From Corallococcus macrosporus (GTDB lineage Bacteria; Myxococcota; Myxococcia; Myxococcales; Myxococcaceae), in the NCBI RefSeq assembly GCF_017302985.1, contig NZ_JAFIMU010000007.1, positions 806,001 to 870,000 on the forward strand: a DNA stretch of 64,000 bases, written 5' to 3'. The position numbers were made by a program, and so were the translations under genes. The notes beneath the pieces were generated by a model, which saw only the letters and a list, made by a program, of their open reading frames with translations, was not told the origin of the DNA and did no database searches. Below, in pieces: positions 40,476 through 49,671 of the stretch (position 1 is its first letter; each line of letters opens with the position of its first letter).

Positions 40476-40937
40476 TTGGCTCCCGCGCTGAAACTGCTCC
40501 TCCCGCTGTTGACGGCCCAAATCGAAGGTCTGCCCGGACAGGACTCCGGGCCGGACTACGACAGGCCCGTCTCGTCCATCACCACCGGCTACATCGAGCT
40601 GCTCGAGAAGAACAGCCACATCGTCTACCCGGTCATCGCCGTGGTGACGCTGCTGCTCATCGGCTGGGGCATCCTGTCCGCGTGGCGGACGCAGGACATC
40701 GACGGCCTGCAGAAGAACGAGTTCAAGCGCGCCATCATCAACGAGCTGCGCGCCAACATCAGCGGCATGCCCGGCGACATGCTGGGCCGCACCATCGGGC
40801 TGGACCGCCTCAAGACGAACCGTCTGCTGGAGGAGATGCAGACGGAGGGGCTGGTGCTCAGCCACACCAACTCCGAGCGGCTCACCGTGTGGCGCGTGCG
40901 CGGCGCGGGCCCGGAAGCCCGGCCGCGCCGCTACTAG
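40476..40937 (+). CDS. Membrane-anchored winged-helix protein
   Basis: The 153-residue product starts at TTG (40476) behind a GGGGGG stretch. It has a signal-like N-terminus (ALKLLLPLLTAQIEG), a short loop, one strong transmembrane helix (IVYPVIAVVTLLLIGWGILSAW, about 49-70) and then a compact winged-helix-like domain: FKRAIINELRANISGMPGDMLGRTIGLDRLKTNRLLEEMQTEGLV, ending in a wing (SHTNSERLTVWRV). Topology would place the DNA-binding-like domain in the cytoplasm. I know no name for this arrangement. It follows hflX on the same strand and converges with gpsA. Confidence 0.7.
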   Translation: MAPALKLLLPLLTAQIEGLPGQDSGPDYDRPVSSITTGYIELLEKNSHIVYPVIAVVTLLLIGWGILSAWRTQDIDGLQKNEFKRAIINELRANISGMPGDMLGRTIGLDRLKTNRLLEEMQTEGLVLSHTNSERLTVWRVRGAGPEARPRRY

Positions 40938-40946
40938 CGCCCTGCC

Positions 40947-41954
40947 TCAGACGCCGGACAGCTCCGACTTCGGCTGGCGCGTCATCAGGTCCACCACCGC
41001 CATCTTGGCGTTCTTGCCCTCATAGGCGATGAGGTAGACCTGCTCGCAGATGGGCAGCTCCACGCCCGTCTTGAGGGACAGGTCGCGCGCGCTCTTCGCG
41101 GTCTTCACGCCCTCGGCGACCTCCTTCATCTCCGCGAGGATGTCCGGCAGCTTGCGGCCCCTGCCCAGCTCCATGCCCACGTGGCGGTTGCGGCTGAGCT
41201 CGCCCGTGCACGTGAGCACCAGGTCGCCCATGCCGGACAGGCCGGAGAGCGTCAGCGGGTTGGCGCCCTTCCTCACCGCGAGCCGGGTGATTTCCGCCAG
41301 GCCGCGCGTGATGATGGCGGCTCTCGCGTTGTGGCCCATGCCCAGGCCGTCCGCCATGCCCGCGGCGATGGCGATGACGTTCTTCAGCGCGCCGCCGTAC
41401 TGCACGCCCACCACGTCCGTGGACGTGTACGAGCGGAAGGTGTCCGTCTGCAGCGCCTTCTGGCAGCGCTGGGCCACCTTGTCCCAGTGCGACGCGATGG
41501 TCACCACCGTGGGCATGCGCCGCGCCAGCTCCTTGGCGAAGCTGGGGCCGGAGAGCACCGCGACGTACGGGTGGAACTCCTCCGGCAGACAGTCCTCCAG
41601 CAGCTCCGTCATGGTGAGGAGCGTGCCGTTCTCGATGCCCTTGGACACCGTGACGAGGGGCACGCTCTTGGGCAGGAACGTCTTCGCGCGCGCGAGCACC
41701 TCGCGCGTGGCGTGGCTGGGCGTGGCGAGCACCACCATCTCCGAGCCCGCCAGCGCCTCCTCCAGGTCCGTGGTCGCGCGCACGCGCTCGGAGAGGGGGA
41801 TGCCCTTCAGGTAGGTGGCGTTCTCGTGGCGGGTGTTGATGGCCTCCACGGCGGAGGGTTCGCGGCCCCACAGGCGGACTTCGTCGCAATTCACCGCGAG
41901 CACGTTGGCGAGCGCCGTTCCGAAGGAGCCTGCACCGATGACACTGCCGCGCAT
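40947..41954 (-). CDS. gpsA: Glycerol-3-phosphate dehydrogenase [NAD(P)+]
   Basis: GpsA makes sn-glycerol-3-phosphate for phospholipids from dihydroxyacetone phosphate. The 335-residue protein has the Rossmann motif GAGSFGTALANVLA near the N-terminus, VSKGIENGTLL, LSGPSFAKEL, the catalytic Lys region YGGALKNVIAIAAGMADGLGMGHNARAA, and LSGMGDLVLTCTGELSRNR. Length is normal. The ATG at 41954 has GAGGT six to seven bases upstream. A gene for an outer-membrane-like protein ends 34 bases upstream on the same strand, so the two may form an operon. Confidence 0.98.
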   Translation of the reverse strand: MRGSVIGAGSFGTALANVLAVNCDEVRLWGREPSAVEAINTRHENATYLKGIPLSERVRATTDLEEALAGSEMVVLATPSHATREVLARAKTFLPKSVPLVTVSKGIENGTLLTMTELLEDCLPEEFHPYVAVLSGPSFAKELARRMPTVVTIASHWDKVAQRCQKALQTDTFRSYTSTDVVGVQYGGALKNVIAIAAGMADGLGMGHNARAAIITRGLAEITRLAVRKGANPLTLSGLSGMGDLVLTCTGELSRNRHVGMELGRGRKLPDILAEMKEVAEGVKTAKSARDLSLKTGVELPICEQVYLIAYEGKNAKMAVVDLMTRQPKSELSGV

Positions 41955-41988
41955 GAGATGACCTCGGGTCGAGAGGGGTGGGGGGTTT

Positions 41989-42966
41989 TCAGAACAGCGC
42001 GGACACCACGCCCACGGACAGCGTGGGCATGAACTCCGCGTCCGTGGAGCGGCTGCGGAAGTCCCCGCCGAAGGAGACAGCGTAGGACGTCTTCTCTCCG
42101 ACGGGAAACTCCGCGCCCAGCCGGACGAGGACGGCGGCGTCCAGCTTCCACGCGGGCGGCACGCCGGACAGCGGGTCGCGCTGGATGGGGTCCAGGTCGA
42201 AGGCGAAGAGGGCCCGGACATCCAGGTACGGCCGCCACGCGCGCGGGCCGTCGCCCTGGAAGGACGCCACCAGCCCCGGGGCCACGTTCCAGTCGCGCCG
42301 GCCGCTCAGGTAGCGCGCGCCCCGGTCCTCCGTGTCCGGGGGACGCAGGAAGAACGCGCGCCCTCCGTCCACCACGAAGGCCAGGCTCACGTTGGGGCTG
42401 TCCATGAGCGTGAGGCGGGCGCTGGCGCGCAGCTCGGTCATCAGGCCGTAGACGCTGTCCACGCCCAGCCCCAGGTCCAGTCGGTCCAGGACGCCGTACA
42501 CGCCGCGCGCGGACACGAAGGGGTAGCCCAGCTCCATGCCCACGCCCACGTGCCCGGCGCCCAGCGACCGTCCGCCGTAGAGCCCGTAGCGGTTGGGGGC
42601 CTGCGGAGGGCTTGGGGGCCGGGGCGGCCTGGCGCGGCGGCGCGTGGGCTGCGGCTCCGCGGGCAGCGGCGGTGCATCCCGGGGAGGCGGAGGCGGTGGC
42701 GCGGGGACGGGGGCGGAGGCGCCGGGAAAGGACTCCCAGCCCTCGGCTTCGCCCTGGGCGTCGGGCGGAGCCGGGACGCGGGTGGGCTCCTCCTCTTCGG
42801 AGGGGCCGGGTTGCGCGGGAGTGGCCTGGGACGCGGGCTTGCCGGGTTCGCTCCAGGACTCGTCGGGGGTCGCGCTCCGGGAGGGCGGGAGGGGCGTCTG
42901 GGCGCGCGCGGGAACGGCGGGCGCCAGGGCCAGGAGCGACAGGGTGAGGAGACCGGGGAGGCGCAT
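41989..42966 (-). CDS. Outer-membrane beta-barrel-like protein with Pro-rich N-terminus
   Basis: The 325-residue precursor has a signal peptide (MRLPGLLTLSLLALAPAVPARA), a low-complexity Pro/Glu/Ala-rich stretch (about 25-125) and then alternating-residue beta strands ending in an aromatic C-terminus (VGVVSALF), a typical outer-membrane barrel end. Segments such as GLYGGRSLGAGHVGVGMELGYPF and RASARLTLMDSPNVSLAFVV look like barrel strands. The Pro-rich part may span periplasm or lie at the surface. It is not a family I can name. The start at 42966 lacks a clear ribosome site. Confidence 0.8.
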   Translation of the reverse strand: MRLPGLLTLSLLALAPAVPARAQTPLPPSRSATPDESWSEPGKPASQATPAQPGPSEEEEPTRVPAPPDAQGEAEGWESFPGASAPVPAPPPPPPRDAPPLPAEPQPTRRRARPPRPPSPPQAPNRYGLYGGRSLGAGHVGVGMELGYPFVSARGVYGVLDRLDLGLGVDSVYGLMTELRASARLTLMDSPNVSLAFVVDGGRAFFLRPPDTEDRGARYLSGRRDWNVAPGLVASFQGDGPRAWRPYLDVRALFAFDLDPIQRDPLSGVPPAWKLDAAVLVRLGAEFPVGEKTSYAVSFGGDFRSRSTDAEFMPTLSVGVVSALF

Positions 42967-43151
42967 GAGGGAAGAAGACAGGCAGCCTAGCCCACGCTCT
43001 GGCACTGAACGAGGCCGGCCTGCCCGGCCACCCTCCCGCCATCCGGCCGCGTCCGGAAAGCGGCAGCCTGGCCACAATGCTGATGACGGGGGCCGGGCCC
43101 GGTCTACCATCCGCGCCCGCGCGAATGGCGTCGGTGAGGAGAGCCAACGGG

Positions 43152-43943
43152 ATGAGGGTCGGACGGGGTGCATTGCTGATGGCGCTCGCCCTGGGCGCGT
43201 GCAGCAAACCCGGTGCGGGCACGGACACGGCGTCGGATGCGGGAACGCTCCTCCTCGGGTTGCCGGGACGGCCGTCCACGCTGACCGTGCCCTCGTGCGA
43301 GGAATTGCTGCCCGCGGACCTGCGCGACCTCACGCTGAACGGCTTCACGATGAAGGAGGACCGCGCGTGTCCCTCGTGCGGGCCGCTGTGCACGCTGCGT
43401 TCGGCGGCGTTGCCGGACGTGGCCGTGTCGGTGGCGTATGACTGCCAGCCGCACTACGCGAACGCGGATGTGCGCGCGCTGCTCGCGCCCACGTTGAACG
43501 CGGGCGGCGAGGAGATTCCGGCGCTGGGCAAGGCCGCCGCGCGCCGCAATCCCGTGCAGGGCATGACGCAGGTGGTGACGTGGGATGACGACACGCCGTG
43601 CGTCGTCGTCGTGACCTGGCTGGGGGATGACCCCGACCGCGCGCTGGACGTGGCCCGCCTCGCGGTGACGTCGCACCACGGCGTGGTGGATCCAACGGCG
43701 GACGCGGGCACGGAGCTTCCGGCGGACGCGGGGGACAGCCTCCTCCTGGATGCGCCGCTGGAGCCGCTGGACAGCCTCACCACGCCGCGCGCCGGGACGA
43801 CGGATCTGCTCTCCGCGCCGCCGGGCTCGGGCTCCCGCTCAAGCCCGGTGACATCGCCGCCCGTCCCTGCCCCGCGTCCCGCGGTGAAGGCGCCGGTGGT
43901 TCCGAAGCCGGCCACGCCCGGTGTCCCTGACGCGGGCCCGTAG
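43152..43943 (+). CDS. Lipoprotein of unknown function
   Basis: The 263-residue precursor begins MRVGRGALLMALALGAC with the lipidated Cys at 17; a GAGGAG lies ten bases upstream of the ATG at 43152, though an earlier ATG at 43125 is possible. A Cys-rich segment (EDRACPSCGPLCTLRSA) and AYDCQPHYA suggest disulphides. The last third is Pro/Ser/Asp-rich (DAGTELPADAGDS), typical of surface lipoproteins here. No family is recognised. It converges with the broken mannosyltransferase gene. Confidence 0.75.
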   Translation: MRVGRGALLMALALGACSKPGAGTDTASDAGTLLLGLPGRPSTLTVPSCEELLPADLRDLTLNGFTMKEDRACPSCGPLCTLRSAALPDVAVSVAYDCQPHYANADVRALLAPTLNAGGEEIPALGKAAARRNPVQGMTQVVTWDDDTPCVVVVTWLGDDPDRALDVARLAVTSHHGVVDPTADAGTELPADAGDSLLLDAPLEPLDSLTTPRAGTTDLLSAPPGSGSRSSPVTSPPVPAPRPAVKAPVVPKPATPGVPDAGP

Positions 43944-43967
43944 GCAGCCATCGCCTGACGGCCCTTC

Positions 43968-45070
43968 TCAGTAAGGCCACTTCGCGATGGCATCGGCGTG
44001 AGTGACCTTGTGATTGAGCCAGACAAGCACCAGCGCCACGCTCCAGCGCAACGCTCCAGGGCGCGTGGCCAGCCAGTCACCCGCGACGAACCTCACCGGA
44101 AAGAGGACCGCGCCGAAGCGGAAGGCATTTCCCAGGTCGCCTTGCGGCAGCATCACCAGCAGCGACAGCAGGGCATAGAGGCCCAGGGCCCGGTCGCGGC
44201 GCCATGACACCCCCGCGAACACCAGCCACACCGCGCCAAAGACATTCCGCAGCACCAGCCAGCCATTGAAGCCCCGGTGCCAGGGATTGCCAAACCACAG
44301 TCCCCGGATGGCGCCCCAAAGCGAGTCCACGTGGTTCCACTCCCGCTGCGCCTTCAGGAACATGAAGGGGTCACCGGAACGGCTCCACTCGAAGACAAGC
44401 AGCCCGGCGAATGCCAGCAGCGCGAAGCCCCCCATGAAGATGAACCGCACGAAGCGCTCGCGCCACGACGGCTCGCGCATGGCCGCCAGGAGCGCGGCGG
44501 CAATCGCCACGAAGCAGCCCTGATTGCGCGTGAAGATGCAGAGCGAGACCAGCACGGCGGAAGGCAGCAGTTGCCCACGCGAGGCACACGCCAGCGCCCC
44601 GAACGACAGGAGCAGGAAGAGCCCCTCCGTGTGGTGCGAGTGCAGCGCGAAGCTGGCGGGACCGTAGAGGAAGACGAACCATCCCCAAGGTGTCCGGGCC
44701 ATCAGTCCTTCGCGCCACGGCCCCCGCCTCGCCTGGTGGGCGTTCCACGCGACGAAGCCCAGCAGGCATAACGTGGACAGGACCGCGCCGACGACCTGGG
44801 AGGCAGGGTGCCCCCCAGTGCCAGCCGCGCCAGCCAGACCAGGCCCGGGTACAGCGGCAGGAAGGCCCAGAGCGGCCACGTGTACCCCTCCAGAACGAGC
44901 GTGCTGTAGTAGTGGGAGTCCCAGCGCTCCAACACCAGGAGCGGAGGGATGCCCCGGTGCCAGGACGTCCAGGCCCAGAGCCCGAAATGGTGGACCAGCA
45001 CCACGAGCCCCCAGGGCGCATACCCGCCCCTGGGAGGTGATTCATCCGCGGCGTGTGAGGCGAGCCCCAT
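43968..45070 (-). pseudogene. PIG-V-like mannosyltransferase, broken by a frameshift
   Basis: Two adjacent minus-strand frames together encode a GT-C-type multi-membrane protein of about 367 residues. The N-terminal part (45070 to about 44815) has LERWDSHYYSTLVLEGYTWP and FLPLYPGLVWLA, close to the WD...Y...GY and F.PLYP motifs of PIG-V mannosyltransferases. The C-terminal part (about 44815 to 43968), in the -1 frame, continues with VVGAVLSTLCLLGFVAWNA, FTRNQGCF and further helices. The frames join at a run of six Gs (44811-44816 on the plus strand as Cs); one more G restores a single gene. No other stop or shift is seen, so the break is recent, a sequencing error or a phase-variable site. 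The donor is presumably a polyprenyl-phosphate sugar. Confidence 0.8.
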
Positions 45071-45073
45071 GAG

Positions 45074-45097
45074 CGCCGGGGACCATGCCCCCCGGCG
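45074..45097 (-). terminator. Hairpin between the cytochrome gene and the mannosyltransferase start
   Basis: Eight-base perfect arms CGCCGGGG / CCCCGGCG around an eight-base loop lie just past the cytochrome stop and three bases before the mannosyltransferase ATG. It may end the upstream transcript or hide the ribosome site. There is no T run. Confidence 0.4.
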
Positions 45098-45112
45098 TCA
45101 TCGTTCAGGCAA

Positions 45113-47155
45113 CTACAGCGTCTCCAGGTACGCCACCAGGTCGTCCACGTCCGCGTCGGACAGCCCCGCGGTCATGCCGTGCTGGTTCGTCTCGCGGCCG
45201 TTCAGCAGACGCGCCTTGAGCGAAGGCGCGCTGCCGTCGTGCAGGTACGGCGCGGTGCGGCCCACGCCCAGCAGCGACGGCGTGTTGAGCCCCGCCTTGA
45301 TGACCGCCGCCGCGTCCTGCAGCACGCCGGAGCGCACGAACGTGCCCACGTCCGCGTTGGTGTTGTTTGTGAGCGCAGCGCCCGTGTGGCAGGTGTCGCA
45401 CTTCGCCTGCTTGAAGAGGACAGCACCGCGCGCCTGCGGTGCCGTCAGCGGCTCGCCCTGGAACGCGTTGTCCGGCGTGGGGATGGCGTCGATGAACGCG
45501 CCCAGCTTCGCGACCGTGTCCGCGTCCAGGTCCTGGCCGCCCATGCGGTCCTTCACCGTGGCGCTCATGAAGTCCCCCAGCGCGGAGAACTCGCCGCTCC
45601 AGTGGAAGGGCGCCGTGGCCGTCGTCATGCGGCCCGCGAGGCTGGGCGTCTGGCGCGGCCCGTCCGGGAAGCCCCACACGTGGCCGTCCTCGCGGCCCTC
45701 CAGGTGGCACGACGCGCAGGACACCGCCACGGACGGGCTGGTCATCCGCCGGTCCACCGCGCTGAAGAACAGCCGACGGCCCTCCGCCGCCAGCGGCGAC
45801 AGCGTGTCGCCCGCGATGACCAGGCGCGAGCCCTCCTCGCGGATGTCATTCGCCCCGCCCACCAGCGTGCTGACCGTGTGGTCGAACGCGTTGTAGACGT
45901 ACGCCCTGCGCCCGTCCCGCGTGAGCGCGATGCCGTTGGGCCCCGCGCCCACGTCCACCAACTGCCGCACCGGGCTCGACTCGTTCGGCAGGTCGGAGCC
46001 GGTCCGCCGGAACGAAGGCAGGATGGCCACGTTGTTCGAGTCCTGGTTCACCAGGAACAGCCACGCGCCCGTCGGATCCACCACCGCCGCCGAGGGCCCC
46101 TGCAGGGGCGTCGTGAACGATGGGCTCGCGATGAGCGACGTGGGGTAGTCCGGCTTCTCCTCCGGCGGCGGCTTGCACTCGTCCAGGTCGTCCACCACCG
46201 GCCGGGGCGCCTCGTCCTCCGTGTCGAAGGTGATGACGCCCGCCGCCACCACGCCGCCGCCACTGGAGGCACCGCACGGCGTCCCGCCGCCGTACATGGA
46301 ATCGCCCAGGTCCGGGTCGCGGCCGTCCACGGGGCCGCCCAGCGGATCCTCGCGCGACCACAGCACCGGCGCGAAGAGGCGCCGCCCATCCGGCGCGCCC
46401 AGCAGGTCCACCATGCCGCGCGCCCGGAAGGCGCGCGGGAGCTGCTGGACGCCGGGGGGCAGCGGGGTATCGAAGACGTCGTCCGCCGCGGAGCCCCCGT
46501 TGGACACGGAGGCCGAAGGGCGGTTGGCCTTCGCGTTCAGGTCCGTGCCGTCGCGCATCACGCGGGGGTTGTTCGCGTCCGACAGGTCCACCGTCACCAC
46601 GTCGCCCTGCCGGAAGAGCGACACCGCCGCCTTGCGGCCCTCCTCCAGGAGCGCGATGCCGCGCGGCTCCTCGCCCAGCGGCAGCTCCCAGCGCACCGTG
46701 AGCGTGGCCGTGTCGATGGCGGTGAGGCTGCCCCGCGCGGCGGACTTCCGCGTGGCGCTGTTCACCACGTACAGCGTGCTGCCTTCCGGAGACACCGCGA
46801 GCCCCGTGGGCTCCACGCCGACCTGGATGCGCGCGGCCTCCACCGCGTCGCCCTTGCGGATGACGGACACGCTCCGGTCGCCCCGGTTCGTCACGTACAC
46901 GGTGTCGTCCACGCCCACCGTCACGCGCTCCGGGCGCGAGCCCACGCGCACCTCGGAGACCTTCTCCCGGCGGGCGGTGTCCACCACGGCGAGGATGCCG
47001 TTGTCCGCGTCCACCACGTAGAGCAGCGAGTCATCCCGGCTGAGCGCCAGGGACCCGGAGGCGTTGCTCCAGGTGCCCGCGACCTCGCGCTCCTTGCAGC
47101 CCGAAAGCACCAGCGTCGTCACCGCGCACAGCGCGGCCCATCCCTGCCGTCGCAT
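45113..47155 (-). CDS. Beta-propeller di-haem cytochrome c lipoprotein
   Basis: The 680-residue precursor has a lipoprotein signal ending LVLSGC (Cys20). An N-terminal YVTN-type beta-propeller follows, with LLYVVDADNGILAVVDTARR, VYVTNRGDRSVSVIRKGD and TLYVVNSATRKS. The C-terminal part is of the cytochrome c peroxidase type with two haem sites: SCASCH (near 478) and KCDTCH (near 585), and APYLHDGSAPSLK between haem ligand loops. It would carry electrons on the cell surface or in the periplasm. The ATG at 47155 is chosen for its signal peptide; an ATG at 47167 is possible. It is divergent from the two-component genes. Confidence 0.88.
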   Translation of the reverse strand: MRRQGWAALCAVTTLVLSGCKEREVAGTWSNASGSLALSRDDSLLYVVDADNGILAVVDTARREKVSEVRVGSRPERVTVGVDDTVYVTNRGDRSVSVIRKGDAVEAARIQVGVEPTGLAVSPEGSTLYVVNSATRKSAARGSLTAIDTATLTVRWELPLGEEPRGIALLEEGRKAAVSLFRQGDVVTVDLSDANNPRVMRDGTDLNAKANRPSASVSNGGSAADDVFDTPLPPGVQQLPRAFRARGMVDLLGAPDGRRLFAPVLWSREDPLGGPVDGRDPDLGDSMYGGGTPCGASSGGGVVAAGVITFDTEDEAPRPVVDDLDECKPPPEEKPDYPTSLIASPSFTTPLQGPSAAVVDPTGAWLFLVNQDSNNVAILPSFRRTGSDLPNESSPVRQLVDVGAGPNGIALTRDGRRAYVYNAFDHTVSTLVGGANDIREEGSRLVIAGDTLSPLAAEGRRLFFSAVDRRMTSPSVAVSCASCHLEGREDGHVWGFPDGPRQTPSLAGRMTTATAPFHWSGEFSALGDFMSATVKDRMGGQDLDADTVAKLGAFIDAIPTPDNAFQGEPLTAPQARGAVLFKQAKCDTCHTGAALTNNTNADVGTFVRSGVLQDAAAVIKAGLNTPSLLGVGRTAPYLHDGSAPSLKARLLNGRETNQHGMTAGLSDADVDDLVAYLETL

Positions 47156-47325
47156 CGGAAATGCCATCCCCTCCCGCGAAGGCCCGCGCGTGCCTCCAGC
47201 CCCAGCCTCGCGCGGCCTCACGGCCTGTCGGGAGCGTGCCGGCCCAGCTCACACGCCTTCCCGAGGGCCGCATGCTCGCCCAGCCGCCCACCTGAAGTCG
47301 ATGCCCTCCGCACCCGCCGTATGCC

Positions 47326-47354
47326 TCCCGACAATGCCGCCGACAGTGTCGGGA
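47326..47354. promoter_or_regulatory. Operator-like repeats ahead of the two-component operon
   Basis: TCCCGACA (47326-47333) and TGTCGGGA (47347-47354) are perfect inverted arms, 13 bases apart. A third half-site CCGACA (47340-47345) repeats the first directly at 12-base spacing and forms CCGACA-G-TGTCGG with the right arm. Such spacing fits an OmpR-type dimer, and the site lies 66 bases ahead of the kinase gene and within the divergent region to the cytochrome gene. Confidence 0.45.
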
Positions 47355-47419
47355 AGACTCCCCCTTCCCCTCAAATGCCGCGAGCACCCGGCCGCCGTCG
47401 CGTGTAGACACGGGGGGCC

Positions 47420-48952
47420 GTGTCACGTCCCGCGCCCGTCATCCTCAGCTTCCGGCGCACGTTCGCGCTGCTCATCCTGCTGGTCGTGCTGCCCTCGGCC
47501 GGCCTGTCCGGCTTCGGCGTCGTGGCCATCATCAACGAGCGCGCCGCGGTGGAGAAACGCCTGGAGGCCGCGTGGCGCGGCACGCTGGCGGACCTGTCCG
47601 CGGAGGTGCCCCGGGCGCTCAGCCGCGGACGCCTGGAGCCGGTGGGCAACGAGCGGCTGGCGTTCCTCTTGCCGGACGACCAGGAGCTGTCCGACCCGGA
47701 GGGCACCTTCCATGTCGAGAACGGGCTGGTGCGCACGAAGGATCCGCAGTTGGCGGAGGCCCTGGCGGCGCTGGTGCCGGAGGCCGCCTCGCTGCCGACG
47801 GTGACCACCGTCTTCTCGCTCGCCACGGGCAGCCGCGCGGTGATGGTGGCCGCCGAGCGTCAGGGCGCCTCCGTGCGCGGCGTGCGGCTGTCAGGCATCG
47901 CGCTGGACGCGCTCCTGTCGGACAAGGCGCAGGGCCGGGCCACGTCGGAGCCCGTGCGCTTCACGCTCCTGCCCGTGCCGCGCGACACCACCGGCGAGGG
48001 CGGGCTCGTCAACCGGCTGATGTCGGAGGTGGCCCAGGCGCGGCAGAACGCGCTGGGGCCGCCGGTGCTCGCGGAGCGGGTGCTGTCCGCGCCGCTGCAG
48101 GACTTCCGCCTGGTGGTGCTGCCCACCGGCGAGGACCCCGTGGCGAGCGCCTCCACGCGCAACCGCGTCGTTTACGGCGTGCTGCTGGGTTTGTTCTACC
48201 TGACGCTCACCTTCGGCGTGGCGTACACCGGCCGCGTGCTCTACCGCGAGGCGCGCCTGTCGCGCATGAAGACGGACTTCGTGTCGCTGGTGAGCCATGA
48301 GCTGCGCACGCCGCTCACCTCCATCCGCATGTTCATCGAGACGCTGGCGCTGGGACGGTTGAAGGATCCGGCGCAGCAGCAGGAGGTGCTGGACCTGCTC
48401 ACGAAGGAGACCGAGCGGCTGTCGGACCTCATCGAGCGGGTGCTGGACTGGGCGCGCATCGAGAGCGGCCGCAAGGTGTACCAGCGCGACGCGCTGCCGG
48501 TGACGGAGGTGGTGGACGCGGCGGTGGCGGCCTTCCGCACGCAGCGGCTGGGCGACGACATGCAGTTCACCGTGAACGTGGACGACGGCTTGCCTCGCGT
48601 GGAGGTGGACCGCGTCGCGGTGGCGGGCGCGCTGCTCAACCTGTTGCAGAATGCCTACAAGTACAGTGGGCCCACGAACCGCAGAATCGCCCTCCGGGCA
48701 CAGAGAGACGGCGGACACGTGAACCTGTCGGTGGAGGACAACGGGGTGGGAATCGCCAGGAAGGACCGCAGGCGCATCTTCGAGCGCTTCTACCGGGTGG
48801 ACAACCTGCTCACGCGCAAGACGGAGGGCAGCGGCCTGGGGCTCGCCATCAGCAAGCGCATCGTGGAGGCGCACGGTGGCCGCATCACCCTGAAGAGCGA
48901 GCCCGGCCAGGGCAGCTGCTTCACCATCCAGCTGCCGGTGAGCCGCGCATGA
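47420..48952 (+). CDS. Membrane sensor histidine kinase
   Basis: The 510-residue protein has an N-terminal transmembrane helix ([21 protein letters not shown], about 15-35), a periplasmic sensor region of about 200 residues of no recognised fold, a second helix ([20 protein letters not shown], about 253-272), a HisKA domain with phospho-His in [11 protein letters not shown], and an HATPase with N box [19 protein letters not shown] and [10 protein letters not shown]. It starts at GTG (47420). Its stop overlaps the response-regulator start (ATGA at 48949), so the two form a pair. The signal is unknown. Confidence 0.94.
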   Translation: MSRPAPVILSFRRTFALLILLVVLPSAGLSGFGVVAIINERAAVEKRLEAAWRGTLADLSAEVPRALSRGRLEPVGNERLAFLLPDDQELSDPEGTFHVENGLVRTKDPQLAEALAALVPEAASLPTVTTVFSLATGSRAVMVAAERQGASVRGVRLSGIALDALLSDKAQGRATSEPVRFTLLPVPRDTTGEGGLVNRLMSEVAQARQNALGPPVLAERVLSAPLQDFRLVVLPTGEDPVASASTRNRVVYGVLLGLFYLTLTFGVAYTGRVLYREARLSRMKTDFVSLVSHELRTPLTSIRMFIETLALGRLKDPAQQQEVLDLLTKETERLSDLIERVLDWARIESGRKVYQRDALPVTEVVDAAVAAFRTQRLGDDMQFTVNVDDGLPRVEVDRVAVAGALLNLLQNAYKYSGPTNRRIALRAQRDGGHVNLSVEDNGVGIARKDRRRIFERFYRVDNLLTRKTEGSGLGLAISKRIVEAHGGRITLKSEPGQGSCFTIQLPVSRA

Positions 48953-49662
48953 GCACGTCCGTCCCTTCAGAGGAGAAGCCCCGGCGCATCCTGGTGGTGG
49001 AGGACGACCTGTCCATCCTCACCGGCGTGTCCATGAACCTGCGCTTCGAGGGCTACGAGGTCCTCCAGGCCCAGGACGGCCGCACGGGCCTGGCCAAGGC
49101 GCTGGATGAAGCGCCGGACCTGCTGGTGCTGGACCTGATGCTCCCGGAGCTCAACGGCTACGAAGTGATTCGCGAGCTGCGCGCGCGCGGCCGCGACACG
49201 CCCGTGGTGGTGCTGTCCGCGCGGGGCCAGGAGTCGGACAAGATATTGGGCCTCAACCTGGGCGCGGACGACTACGTGGTGAAGCCCTTCGGGCTCCAGG
49301 AATTGCTCGCGCGCATCAAGGCGGTGCTGCGCCGCAGGTTCGGCGGCACGGGCACCGCGCCGCCGCCGGTGACGTTCGGGGACGTGAAGGTGGACCTGTC
49401 CCAGCGCACGGTGTCGCGCGACGGGCAGCCGGTGGACCTGACCGCGCAGGAGTTCAAGCTGCTGGCGCACTTCCTCGCGCACCCGGGCCGAACCTTCACC
49501 CGCGAGGAACTCTTGTCCGGCGCGTGGGGCTACCACTACGAGGGCAGCGCGCGCACGGTGGACAACTTCATGCGCCAGCTTCGGCTGAAGTTCGAAGCGG
49601 ACCCGGAGGCGCCCCGGCACTTCCTCACGGTGCGCGGGCTGGGCTACCGCTTCGAGCGCTGA
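48949..49662 (+). CDS. OmpR-family response regulator
   Basis: The 237-residue protein has a receiver domain (Asp19-Asp20 in VVEDDLSIL, phosphorylation site Asp62 in VLDLMLPEL, Ser90, Lys112 in VVKPFG) and a winged-helix DNA-binding domain (about 145-237) with [21 protein letters not shown] and [15 protein letters not shown], ending GLGYRFER as in OmpR/PhoB. It is translated from an ATG overlapping the kinase stop, so it is the cognate partner. It may bind the CCGACA repeats at 47326-47354. Confidence 0.95.
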   Translation: MSTSVPSEEKPRRILVVEDDLSILTGVSMNLRFEGYEVLQAQDGRTGLAKALDEAPDLLVLDLMLPELNGYEVIRELRARGRDTPVVVLSARGQESDKILGLNLGADDYVVKPFGLQELLARIKAVLRRRFGGTGTAPPPVTFGDVKVDLSQRTVSRDGQPVDLTAQEFKLLAHFLAHPGRTFTREELLSGAWGYHYEGSARTVDNFMRQLRLKFEADPEAPRHFLTVRGLGYRFER

Positions 49663-49671
49663 AGCGGCTCG

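Noticed and set aside
44811-44816. Programmed -1 ribosomal frameshifting in the mannosyltransferase gene
   Set aside because: The run allows slipping, but no downstream stem or pseudoknot was seen and the family normally has one frame. A base change is simpler.
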